Assembly: GCA_903823545.1 (NCBI GenBank)
Contig: CAIJTL010000771.1
Location: 1-15,037, forward strand
DNA length: 15,037 nucleotides
Origin: an uncultured Planctomycetaceae bacterium
GTDB taxonomy: Bacteria > Planctomycetota > Planctomycetia > Planctomycetales > Planctomycetaceae
Reading direction: 5' to 3'
The notes below the pieces were generated by a model. That model was not told the DNA's origin. It made no database searches and saw only the letters and a list, made by a program, of their open reading frames with translations. Numbering within the stretch: position 1 is the stretch's first letter; each line of letters opens with the position of its first letter. Both the position numbers and the translations under genes were made by a program. This document shows, in pieces, positions 8,101 to 14,274 of this stretch.

Positions 8101-8901
8101 ATGCCCAATTCTTTATCGCTCCGTGTTTGGGGCGAGTTCGCGTTGTTCACTCGGCCGGAACTCAAGGTCGAGCGGTTGTCGTATCCGGTGATGACACCGT
8201 CGGCGGCTCGCGGAGTTTTCGACGCGATCTTGTTCAAGCCGCAGATGGCGTGGCATGTGCGGCGGATCACAGTCATTGAACCGAACTTTCCGGCGGACTT
8301 CCCGGACGTTAGTCGGCGAATGCCGTATCGGCTGGTCGGCGTGCGCCGCAACGAGATCATCGGCAAGCTTGCGCCGCGCACGGTCGAAGGTTGGATGAAA
8401 GAGCCGTCCACCTTCGAGCCGTATCTCGTGGACTCGGCGGGACGCGATGGAGCACAGGGGCAGAACCGCACCCAACGAAATAGTCTCGTGCTGCAACACG
8501 TTGCCTACGTCATCGAGGCGACGCCAGTGCTGACGGCGAGAGCCAATCAACCGCGTCGAGTCGCAGAAGACGACGAAGATCACGGCCCCGACTCCGTCGC
8601 GAAGTACGTCGCCATGTTTCAGCGGCGAGCACAGAAAGGGCAATACTTTCATCATCCCTATCTCGGTTGCCGCGAGTTCGCGTGTCACTTCGCGTTGCCG
8701 GATGGTTCCGAGAAACCGCTCACCGATTGGTCCGAGTCGCTCGGCTTGATGTTGTACGACATGAAGTTCGATCCGACGACAAAGGGAAATCATCTGCCCG
8801 GTTTCTTCCAAGCCAAGATCGAACGCGGCGTGCTGCATTGTGACACCCAAGCGAATGGCCCGAATGGTGAGCCGCCCATTCAAGTCATCGGCTGGTCGTG
8901 A
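8101..8901 (+). CDS. cas5c: Cas5c (Cas5d), pre-crRNA endoribonuclease of type I-C
   Basis: A 266-residue Cas5 RAMP protein. In type I-C, Cas5 replaces Cas6: it cuts the repeat RNA and then stays on the 5' handle within Cascade. Family signs are the N-terminal strand RVWGEFALFTRPE, the VMTPSAARGVFDAILFKP helix, TQRNSLVL, and the late motif KGQYFHHPYLGCREF, which contains Lys179 and His184/185; Lys and His in this region are catalytic in studied homologues. Length is slightly above the usual 220-250 residues, with extra loops around residues 115-125 and 145-160. AAAGGAG precedes ATG 8101 at good spacing. The gene follows cas3 by 15 bp and is followed by a 179-bp gap containing two hairpins before cas8c. 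Confidence 0.96.
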   Translation: MPNSLSLRVWGEFALFTRPELKVERLSYPVMTPSAARGVFDAILFKPQMAWHVRRITVIEPNFPADFPDVSRRMPYRLVGVRRNEIIGKLAPRTVEGWMKEPSTFEPYLVDSAGRDGAQGQNRTQRNSLVLQHVAYVIEATPVLTARANQPRRVAEDDEDHGPDSVAKYVAMFQRRAQKGQYFHHPYLGCREFACHFALPDGSEKPLTDWSESLGLMLYDMKFDPTTKGNHLPGFFQAKIERGVLHCDTQANGPNGEPPIQVIGWS

Positions 8902-8906
8902 ACCCT

Positions 8907-8934
8907 GGAGTGCGGTGGCTCGACACCGCCCTCC
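8907..8934. repeat. Hairpin after cas5c
   Basis: A GGAG/CTCC outer stem encloses a GCGGTG/CACCGC inner stem with a 6-base loop. It begins six bases after the cas5c stop. There is no T-run after it, so it is not a classical intrinsic terminator. It shares the start TGGAGTGC with the hairpin at 9038-9067, so the two may be ends of one element filling the gap. Confidence 0.6.
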
Positions 8935-9037
8935 ATTCATTTGGAAAAGCGATTCTCAAATTTCAAAACCGTCACTCTGAAAGCAGCCAGTCCCGATGGT
9001 CGTTTTCTGAACCATCTAAGTCTTGATTCCAAACAAA

Positions 9038-9067
9038 TGGAGTGCTGCGTCTAGCCGCAGCACTCCA
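9038..9067. repeat. Perfect 12-bp stem-loop abutting the cas8c ribosome binding site
   Basis: TGGAGTGCTGCG (9038-9049) and its exact reverse complement (9056-9067) flank a 6-base loop. The cas8c ribosome binding site (GGGGGGAG, about 9068-9075) follows immediately. It is strong enough to affect translation or mRNA processing between cas5c and cas8c, though it may simply be a repeat. Confidence 0.8.
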
Positions 9068-9080
9068 GGGGGGAGCACTC

Positions 9081-10943
9081 ATGATTCTGCAACGGCTTTA
9101 TCAATTGGCGGAACGCGAACGATTGCTGGACGATCCGGCCTTCTTGCGGATTCCGATTCAATGCATCGTGACGATTGCTCGCGACGGTTCGTACTTGGGG
9201 CTGATCGATGTGCGACAGCGTGAGGAAGTCGCGGGCAAACGCGGCGGGCCGCCGAAGGTCCGAGTCACCGGCGGTCGCAGCGTGCTCGTCCCGGTTCGGC
9301 CGATCCAGTGGGACAAGAAGCAGACAAAGTGGAAGACGACCGATCCGGCATCGTCGGGGGATGAGAAGCCCGCCTGTTTTCTGGCGGACACGATCGCTCG
9401 CGCACTGCCGATTGAACGGCTGATTGACGCGGATGCTCGCGAGAAGTTTCAGGCGCAGCGCTCGACGTTCTGGCGGTTCCTGAAGTTCGCCGCGAATCAG
9501 ACCAGCGATCCGGCGCTTGAGTCCGTCGCGAGATTGCAGGAGCAATTTCAATCAGCCGAGTTTCAAGAACGATTGGCGAACGACGTTGAACAAGCGGGCC
9601 TCGGCTTCGCTGATTTGTGTTCGTTCGTTTGGGAACCCGATGGCGGGCAATTGTTGTTGGAGCGTCCTGAAGTATTGGCATGGTGGCGAGCGTTCTATGC
9701 CGCCGACTTGGAGACTCAGCAAGCCGGTCAGTTTCGTGGTCTTTGCCAATTGACCGAAGAAGTGACGGCGATCGCGCCGTCGATCAAGTCGAAGATCAGC
9801 GGCTTGATCCCCGTTGGTGGCCGAGCGGAAACGTACCTTGTGACCGGTCTCACTTCGGCGGAGAGTTACAACCTCGACGGAGCTATCAGCGGCATGGTTT
9901 CGCAGCGCGGCGTAGACGGCTTCACGCGAGCACTCAACGCGCTGATTGCCAACGAATTGCCGAGCAGTCTCGACAAGATGCGTCGCACGGCCCAGCGGGT
10001 CGGCAACGTGCTGTTTTTGTTCTGGACGCGCGAGCCGGTCAATTCGGGATTCGACGCGCTCTTCAGCGCCAGCACCGACGAAGTGGATGCGACGCTCAAG
10101 GCACTTCATTCCGGCAGAGAGTCGTCCGCACTGGAAGATGTGAACCAGTTCTACATGCTCGCGATCTCTGGCAATTCGGCGCGCGTTGTTGTGCGTGATT
10201 ACCTCGAAACTCCGTTGCCGAACCTGAAACAACATCTCGTGCAGTGGTTTGAAGACCTACGGATCGCGGACTCGTCCAAGGACGGCGCTGGAAAACCAAC
10301 GAGCACAATTCCGTTGTGGCTTTTGGCTGTCAGCACATCGCTCGACATGGATCAAGTTGCGCCGGACACCCCGTCGCGGTTGGTTCACGCCGCCATTTAT
10401 GGCGGCCCGATTTCGGATTCGATTCTGACTGCTTGCCTTCGTCGTTTGCGGGCCGAAGGCAGCGCTGGTTTTCGTACGCCCCGCATGGCTCTCATCAAAC
10501 TGGCCCTTTTGCGGAGGAACATTCCCGTGACCGAAACTCTCAACCCCGACGACAGCCATCCGGCCTATGTCTGCGGCCGACTAATGGCGGTGTTCGAGCA
10601 AATTCAGTACGCCGCCTTGGGCGATGTGAACGCCAACGTCACCGACAAATTCTTTGGATCATTCAGTGCCGCCCCCGCGATGATTCTGGGAAGACTTCAG
10701 ATCGGAGCACGACAACACCTGCGAAAGATTCGCGGCGAGAAACCCGGCTTCGCCTACACGCTCGACAAGCTGCTGACGGAAGTCAGCAGTCAGCTTGTCG
10801 AGCCGCCGAAAGGCAAACTGTCGCTGCATGACCAAGGTCGCTTTGCACTTGGCTACTACCACCAAAAGGCTCGTCGTTTTGAGGAGGTTGCCGAACGGCA
10901 AGCAGCGAAGGCCGAAAAGGAAGCGGCGATAACAACGGCCTGA
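9081..10943 (+). CDS. cas8c: Cas8c (Csd1), large subunit of type I-C Cascade
   Basis: A 620-residue Csd1-family protein, the large subunit that recognises the PAM and recruits Cas3 in type I-C. Family hallmarks include the N-terminal MILQRLYQLAERERL and IPIQCIVTIARDG, the CLTEEVTAIAPSIKSKISG stretch followed by GGRAE and SAESYNLDG, the RVGNVLFLFW strand, and the NSARVVVRDYLE plus LKQHLVQWFEDL segment. The C-terminus is basic, as usual. I chose ATG 9081 because the site GGGGGGAG lies right before it and the sequence MILQRLY is the normal family start; an in-frame GTG at 9042 lies inside a hairpin. The gene seems complete and near the normal length. It is separated from cas5c and cas7c by palindromic elements instead of the tight spacing expected in an I-C operon. 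Confidence 0.95.
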   Translation: MILQRLYQLAERERLLDDPAFLRIPIQCIVTIARDGSYLGLIDVRQREEVAGKRGGPPKVRVTGGRSVLVPVRPIQWDKKQTKWKTTDPASSGDEKPACFLADTIARALPIERLIDADAREKFQAQRSTFWRFLKFAANQTSDPALESVARLQEQFQSAEFQERLANDVEQAGLGFADLCSFVWEPDGGQLLLERPEVLAWWRAFYAADLETQQAGQFRGLCQLTEEVTAIAPSIKSKISGLIPVGGRAETYLVTGLTSAESYNLDGAISGMVSQRGVDGFTRALNALIANELPSSLDKMRRTAQRVGNVLFLFWTREPVNSGFDALFSASTDEVDATLKALHSGRESSALEDVNQFYMLAISGNSARVVVRDYLETPLPNLKQHLVQWFEDLRIADSSKDGAGKPTSTIPLWLLAVSTSLDMDQVAPDTPSRLVHAAIYGGPISDSILTACLRRLRAEGSAGFRTPRMALIKLALLRRNIPVTETLNPDDSHPAYVCGRLMAVFEQIQYAALGDVNANVTDKFFGSFSAAPAMILGRLQIGARQHLRKIRGEKPGFAYTLDKLLTEVSSQLVEPPKGKLSLHDQGRFALGYYHQKARRFEEVAERQAAKAEKEAAITTA

Positions 10944-10947
10944 CGGC

Positions 10948-11018
10948 GAGCCGGAGGTCGTGAGGCCCCGGACTCTTGCTCGCATCCGACTCGTCCGGGG
11001 GCTGACGCCGCCCGGCTC
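10948..11018. repeat. Imperfect palindromic element between cas8c and cas7c
   Basis: The arms at 10948-10973 and 10993-11018 (26 bp each) are reverse complements at 21 of 26 positions, with a 19-bp centre. The ends are GAGCCGG and CCGGCTC. It begins a few bases after the cas8c stop and fills most of the 120-bp gap. There is no T-run, so it is more likely a repeat than a terminator, though it could attenuate or stabilise the mRNA. Confidence 0.8.
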
Positions 11019-11063
11019 ACTTGATTCCACGATTTCGTTTTCACTCTTGAGGAGATTTGATCC

Positions 11064-12029
11064 ATGACCAGCACGACCACTGCCAATCCTGTTGATCGCC
11101 GATACGACTTTGTCTTGCTGTTCGATGTTGCGGACGGCAACCCGAATGGCGACCCCGATGCCGGCAACATGCCGCGCATCGATCCGCAATCGCTGCAAGG
11201 TCTCGTGACCGATGGCTGCCTCAAGCGCAAGATTCGCAACGCCATCTCTGTGCTGGCTGATGGCCGGTCGGGTTGTGAGCTTTACTTTCAAACGCAGGAT
11301 GCCTCGTATGAAAACCGAGTTCTGAATCTTCAACATCAGCGCGCGTATGACGCTCTTGGCTTGGGCAGTGGCGACAAGAAGAAAGCGAAGTTGGAAGATG
11401 GTGCGAAAGACCCGAAGACCATGTCCGACAAGACCAACGCCGCTCGCCAATGGATGTGCGACAACTTCTACGACATTCGCGCGTTCGGTGCCGTGATGAC
11501 GACTGGCGTGAATTGCGGCCAAGTTCGCGGTCCGGTCCAAATCACCTTCGCTCGCTCGCTGGATGCGATCGTGCCGCTGGAATTCTCGATCACCCGCAAA
11601 TCGGTGACGACCGAAGACGAGGCGAAGAAACAAGCGGAAAAGGACGGTTCCATCACCGGCACGATGGGGCGCAAGAACACAGTTCCGTATGGCCTGTATC
11701 GCTGCCAGGGCTTCGTGAATCCGTATCTCGCCAAAGCGACCGGCTTTTCGAAGGACGATCTCGAACTCTTATGGCAGTCGCTCAAAGGTCTGATGTGGGA
11801 AATCGACCGTTCCGCGAGCCGCGGCCTGATGTGTACTCGCGGGCTGTACGTCTTTGAGCACTCGTCGATGCTCGGCAACGCCCCCGCTCACGAGTTGTTC
11901 GACCTCGTCAAAGCCGAGTCGCTCGGAGCCGAAGCCGCACCGCGCAGCTTTGCCGATTACAAGCCGAACATCTCGATCGACGCGAGCGCCGTTCCATCCG
12001 GAGTGACGCTGCATCGTTTTGTAGGTTGA
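11064..12029 (+). CDS. cas7c: Cas7c (Csd2), backbone subunit of type I-C Cascade
   Basis: A 321-residue Cas7/Csd2 protein that polymerises along the crRNA spacer to form the Cascade backbone. The RRYDFVLLFDVADGNPNGDPDAGNMPR start, CLKRKIRN, the NFYDIRAFGAVM and GQVRGPVQITFARS stretch, and GTMGRKNTVPYGLYRCQGF are all typical. GAGGAG (about 11049-11054) precedes ATG 11064 at good spacing. The last residues (PSGVTLHRFVG) resemble the normal C-terminus, so it seems complete. It follows cas8c across a palindromic element and is the last effector gene before the transposase and repeat block that separates it from cas4. Confidence 0.97.
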   Translation: MTSTTTANPVDRRYDFVLLFDVADGNPNGDPDAGNMPRIDPQSLQGLVTDGCLKRKIRNAISVLADGRSGCELYFQTQDASYENRVLNLQHQRAYDALGLGSGDKKKAKLEDGAKDPKTMSDKTNAARQWMCDNFYDIRAFGAVMTTGVNCGQVRGPVQITFARSLDAIVPLEFSITRKSVTTEDEAKKQAEKDGSITGTMGRKNTVPYGLYRCQGFVNPYLAKATGFSKDDLELLWQSLKGLMWEIDRSASRGLMCTRGLYVFEHSSMLGNAPAHELFDLVKAESLGAEAAPRSFADYKPNISIDASAVPSGVTLHRFVG

Positions 12030-12043
12030 TTGTTTTTCTGCCA

Positions 12044-12071
12044 ACCAATTCGTTGGCATCAACGAATTGGT
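12044..12071. other. Perfect 12-bp hairpin just after cas7c
   Basis: ACCAATTCGTTG (12044-12055), loop GCAT, then the exact reverse complement (12060-12071). It is AT-richer than the other palindromes here. No T-run follows on the + strand, so it is not a classical terminator. It could protect the 3' end of the effector mRNA. Confidence 0.7.
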
Positions 12072-12167
12072 CGGCTGCGATTGCGATTCAGCGTGGCGCG
12101 AAGGGGACGGTGGCTTGTCATTCGAGGACTTTGCCGTCGTTGTTGGTGAGTTGCCGAGCGGTTCTTT

Positions 12168-12240
12168 GCCACGGAGTGGCGGTCGTTGGTAGCCAGGGGC
12201 GTCAGCCCCTGGCAGAGTTGAGGCTCGTCCGTTGAGCCTC
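12168..12240. repeat. REP-like hairpin group, first copy (inverted orientation)
   Basis: Three hairpins follow one another: GCCACGGAGTGGC (12168-12180), GCCAGGGGCGTCAGCCCC to 12213 (12192-12213) and GAGGCTC/GAGCCTC (12220-12240). The second has GTAG at its 5' foot. The first two, read in reverse complement, match the copies at 12366-12412 and 13422-13467. They lie in the 512-bp stretch between cas7c and the transposase gene. Confidence 0.8.
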
Positions 12241-12326
12241 GGAGAGGCGACAGAATGGATGACCTCAACACGAAATCAATTCAAAACGAATCTCAACTCG
12301 GTTGGGAGCGATCACGAATCACGGTC

Positions 12327-12412
12327 GCCCCTCCGGGGCTGATTGGAATGATCGGGACATCAGAGGCCAGGGGCTGACGCCCCTGGCTACCGACGAACGC
12401 CACTCCGTGGCG
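12327..12412. repeat. REP-like composite, direct-repeat copy A
   Basis: Three hairpins in order: GCCCCTCCGGGGC (12327-12339), CCAGGGGCTGACGCCCCTGG followed by CTAC (12367-12390 region), and CGCCACTCCGTGGCG (12398-12412). The same three hairpins recur in the same order and near-equal spacing at 13384-13467, on the other side of the transposase gene. Confidence 0.85.
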
Positions 12413-12482
12413 AACGCAGAATGAATGCCGCTGTGCGGCGAGTGCAGACTGAATGCCGTTTCGCGGCGAACATGATACGAAC
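12399..12482. repeat. Tandem hairpin array, three units with 28-bp period
   Basis: Units start at 12399, 12427 and 12455. Each begins with a small hairpin (GCCACTCCGTGGC, GCCGCTGTGCGGC, GCCGTTTCGCGGC) followed by CGA and an AT-richer tail of about 12 bp. Units 1 and 2 are closest; a decayed fourth unit may start at 12483. The first unit belongs to composite copy A. Confidence 0.7.
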
Positions 12483-12541
12483 GCTGCTGCGAATCCAATG
12501 AGCATTGAATCCAACAATCATTGAATTCAGGAAACCTGGCC

Positions 12542-12994
12542 ATGCCGTCGTCATACACCTGCCTGCGCTACCATCTCATTTGGAGCACGAAGCACCGCGA
12601 GCCGTTGATCGTGGACGAGTTTCGTGATCGGCTGTTTGAATACATCGGCGGCATTTTGCGTGGGCATGGAGGCACGCTGCTGGCGGCCGGTGGGATGCCG
12701 GACCATGTGCATTTGCTGGCGGATGTCAGCAAGCAGCAGGCCATCGCGGACGCGGTGCGCGACATCAAAGCCAACTCTTCCGGTTGGATTCACGAGACGT
12801 TTCCACATCACCGCTCGTTCGCTTGGCAGACGGGATATGGGGCGTTCACGGTGAGCTACTCGAATGTGGAAACCGTCAAGCGGTACATCGCCAACCAGGC
12901 CGAGCATCATCGAGCGCGTACGTTTCAAGAGGAGTTCGTGGAGTTCCTGCGGAAACACGAAGTCGAGTACGAAGAGAAATATCTTTGGGAGTGA
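12542..12994 (+). CDS. IS200-like / REP-associated Y1 transposase
   Basis: A 150-residue Y1 (tyrosine) HUH transposase of the IS200/IS605 TnpA family, which includes the RAYT proteins that act on REP hairpins. The N-terminal strand SYTCLRYHLIWSTKHREP, the HUH motif H55-V56-H57 in GGMPDHVHLL, and the C-terminal helix with the likely catalytic Tyr115 (VKRYIANQAEHH) are all present, so it looks intact. ATG 12542 has AGGA at 12529-12532; a TTG start at 12521 is possible but unlikely. It lies between cas7c and cas4, in the same direction, flanked on both sides by hairpin repeats, several with a GTAG foot. There is no tnpB nearby. I cannot tell from one window whether it is a classical IS200 element or a RAYT; the GTRG-headed hairpins favour the latter. 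Confidence 0.88.
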   Translation: MPSSYTCLRYHLIWSTKHREPLIVDEFRDRLFEYIGGILRGHGGTLLAAGGMPDHVHLLADVSKQQAIADAVRDIKANSSGWIHETFPHHRSFAWQTGYGAFTVSYSNVETVKRYIANQAEHHRARTFQEEFVEFLRKHEVEYEEKYLWE

Positions 12995-13036
12995 GCGAAG
13001 GACGGAAATGGATCAGAAATGACTCGCATGATTGTT

Positions 13037-13051
13037 CGCCACGGAGTGGCG
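13037..13051. repeat. Single REP-like hairpin after the transposase gene
   Basis: CGCCACGGAGTGGCG, the reverse complement of the hairpins at 12398-12412 and 13453-13467 and in the same orientation as 12168-12180. It lies 43 bp after the transposase stop. Confidence 0.75.
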
Positions 13052-13072
13052 GTCGAAAATCGCATGTCAGCT

Positions 13073-13323
13073 AATTGCTCAAACTGAGTGATTTTTGAGT
13101 CCCGCTAGGGACGTCTCGACAATAGCCCAGCACGTCAGTGCTGGGAAAAGGTGGGAAGAGTGTGTGTAGTCCCGTCAGGGACGACAGAGATTGGCCGAGC
13201 ATTTCTGTCGTCCCTGACGGGACTCAAATCGTGTCGCCACATCGCATCCCCAGCACTGAAGTGCTGGGCTATTTTCAACAGTCCCTGTCGGGACAAAAAC
13301 AAAACCGCTCAGTTTGAGTAATT
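13073..13323. mobile_element. 251-bp nested palindromic, MITE-like element
   Basis: The termini (13073-13088 and 13308-13323) are 16-bp inverted repeats matching at 15 positions (AATTGCTCAAACTGAG). Inside them are paired hairpins: GTCCCGCTAGGGAC (13099-13112) against GTCCCTGTCGGGAC on the right, and CCCAGCACGTCAGTGCTGGG (13126-13145) against 13249-13268. At the centre a perfect 21-bp stem (13168-13188 with 13204-13224) surrounds a 15-base loop. There is no coding region inside. No target duplication is obvious. It occupies most of the 493-bp stretch between the transposase gene and cas4. Confidence 0.8.
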
Positions 13324-13383
13324 GCGGCCATCGTATTGTTGAGGTGAGACGATGGGACGATTTCAACACCCGCATTGACGTTC

Positions 13384-13467
13384 GCCCCTCCGGGGCTGAT
13401 TCCAATTGTCGGATGACGTTTCCAGGGGCTGACGCCCCTGGCTACCAACGGACGCCACTCCGTGGCG
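13384..13467. repeat. REP-like composite, direct-repeat copy B
   Basis: The same three-hairpin series as 12327-12412: GCCCCTCCGGGGC (13384-13396), CCAGGGGCTGACGCCCCTGG (13422-13441) followed by CTAC, and CGCCACTCCGTGGCG (13453-13467). It ends about 20 bp before the cas4 start, and the cas4 ribosome binding site follows it. Confidence 0.85.
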
Positions 13468-13487
13468 AGTACCAAAGGGGAAGACCA

Positions 13488-14204
13488 ATGATGTCCGAAC
13501 TGTATCAGCCCGAAGACAATTACCCGCCGCTGTCGGCGCTCAACGACTTACTTTACTGCGAACGGCGGTGTGCGTTGCATCGGATTGAAGAGGTGTGGGT
13601 GGAGAATGCTCACACGCTGTCGGGGACGTTGTCGCACAAGCGGGCGGATAAGCCGGTCGAATGGAAATGCGAGAACGGGCGCGAGGTGCATGGGATGTGG
13701 CTGAAGTCGGATCGGCTGCGGCTGGTCGGCAAGGGGGATGTGGTTGAGTTTCACGACGCTCGTAGTGACCGCATTCACGCGGTCGAAGGGGAGGTCAATG
13801 GGGAATCTCGCGAAGGGCCGGATGAATCCGGCCACTACGAGCGCGAAGTGCCGTTTCCCGTCGAGTACAAGCGCGGCAAGCGGAAGAAGTGGGACAACGA
13901 TGATGTGCAGCTTTGTGCTCAGGCGTTGTGTTTGGAGGAGATGCTCGGTGTGCCGGTGCCGCGCGGGGCGATCTTTCACATCCAGTCGAAACGACGGCGT
14001 GAGGTCATCTTCACCGACAAGCTGCGGAAGAAGACCGAGGCGACGGCCGCTCGATTGCACGAGTTGATCGCGTCGGGAATCACACCAGCGGCGGTGCTCA
14101 AGCCGCAGTGCGATGGGTGCTCGTTGCGAGAAGTCTGCTTGCCGGAGTTGGGCGACCAGACCGCTCGAGTGGAACAGTATTGTCGGGAGTTGTTTCAAGT
14201 CTGA
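13488..14204 (+). CDS. cas4: Cas4 nuclease of type I-C, with an in-frame palindromic insertion
   Basis: A 238-residue RecB-like Fe-S exonuclease that trims prespacers and checks the PAM for Cas1-Cas2 integration. ATG 13488 has AAAGGGGAAG just upstream; the open frame continues to 13314, but that stretch is translated repeat. Visible motifs: YCERRCAL (Cys24, Cys28), GDVVEFH (Asp84), VEYKRGK (Glu126, Lys128), QLCAQALCLEEML, and the cysteine cluster CDGCSLREVC (Cys208, 211, 217). Between EFHD and REVPFPVEYKRG there are 29 extra residues coded by an 87-bp palindromic element (13757-13843). Removing them restores the normal Cas4 spacing between the Asp and ExK motifs. The frame is kept, so the protein may still fold with a loop, but function is doubtful. 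In I-C loci cas1 should follow; here a 70-bp gap and cas2 follow. Confidence 0.94.
   Translation: MMSELYQPEDNYPPLSALNDLLYCERRCALHRIEEVWVENAHTLSGTLSHKRADKPVEWKCENGREVHGMWLKSDRLRLVGKGDVVEFHDARSDRIHAVEGEVNGESREGPDESGHYEREVPFPVEYKRGKRKKWDNDDVQLCAQALCLEEMLGVPVPRGAIFHIQSKRRREVIFTDKLRKKTEATAARLHELIASGITPAAVLKPQCDGCSLREVCLPELGDQTARVEQYCRELFQV
13757..13843. repeat. 87-bp GTAG-headed palindromic dimer inside cas4
   Basis: The ends are a perfect 11-bp inverted repeat, CGCTCGTAGTG (13757-13767) and CACTACGAGCG (13833-13843). Next to each end is a hairpin: GACCGC/GCGGTC on the left and a perfect GGCCGGAT/ATCCGGCC (13816-13833) on the right. The two outer 28-bp arms match at about 23 positions in reverse complement. 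Both arms read GTAG outward-to-inward at the hairpin foot. The length is exactly 29 codons. Confidence 0.88.
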
Positions 14205-14210
14205 GTGTTT

Positions 14211-14263
14211 GTGGTGGGCGCGTCTGGCGTCCATGTCATTCGGATGCGAGACGCATCCGCTAC
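14211..14263. repeat. GTGG/GTAG-headed palindromic dimer where cas1 would be expected
   Basis: The left unit (14211-14232) begins GTGG and matches the dimer unit in the DUF1553 gene at 20 of 22 positions. The right unit (14242-14263), reverse complemented, begins GTAG and matches at about 18 of 22; it contains GGATGCG, AGA, CGCATCC. It fills the gap from just after the cas4 stop to the cas2 ribosome binding site. Confidence 0.82.
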
Positions 14264-14274
14264 GAGAGGCAACC

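Noticed and set aside
8113..8940. Open frame on the - strand opposite cas5c
   Set aside because: It is antisense to cas5c, Arg-rich and without recognisable motifs.
10659..11633. Open frame on the - strand across the cas8c-cas7c junction
   Set aside because: It is antisense to two well-supported cas genes and runs through a palindromic element; no domain is visible.
12044..12071. Intrinsic terminator after cas7c
   Set aside because: No T-run follows the stem on the + strand; the T-rich stretch lies before it.
12399..12482. 28-bp period hairpins as a CRISPR array
   Set aside because: The hairpins vary while the tails are similar, the opposite of constant repeats with unique spacers, and the period is too short for a 37-bp repeat.
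13314..13487. N-terminal extension of cas4 from a TTG
   Set aside because: It starts inside the terminal repeat of the MITE-like element and translates REP hairpins; ATG 13488 has a strong ribosome binding site and matches the family start.
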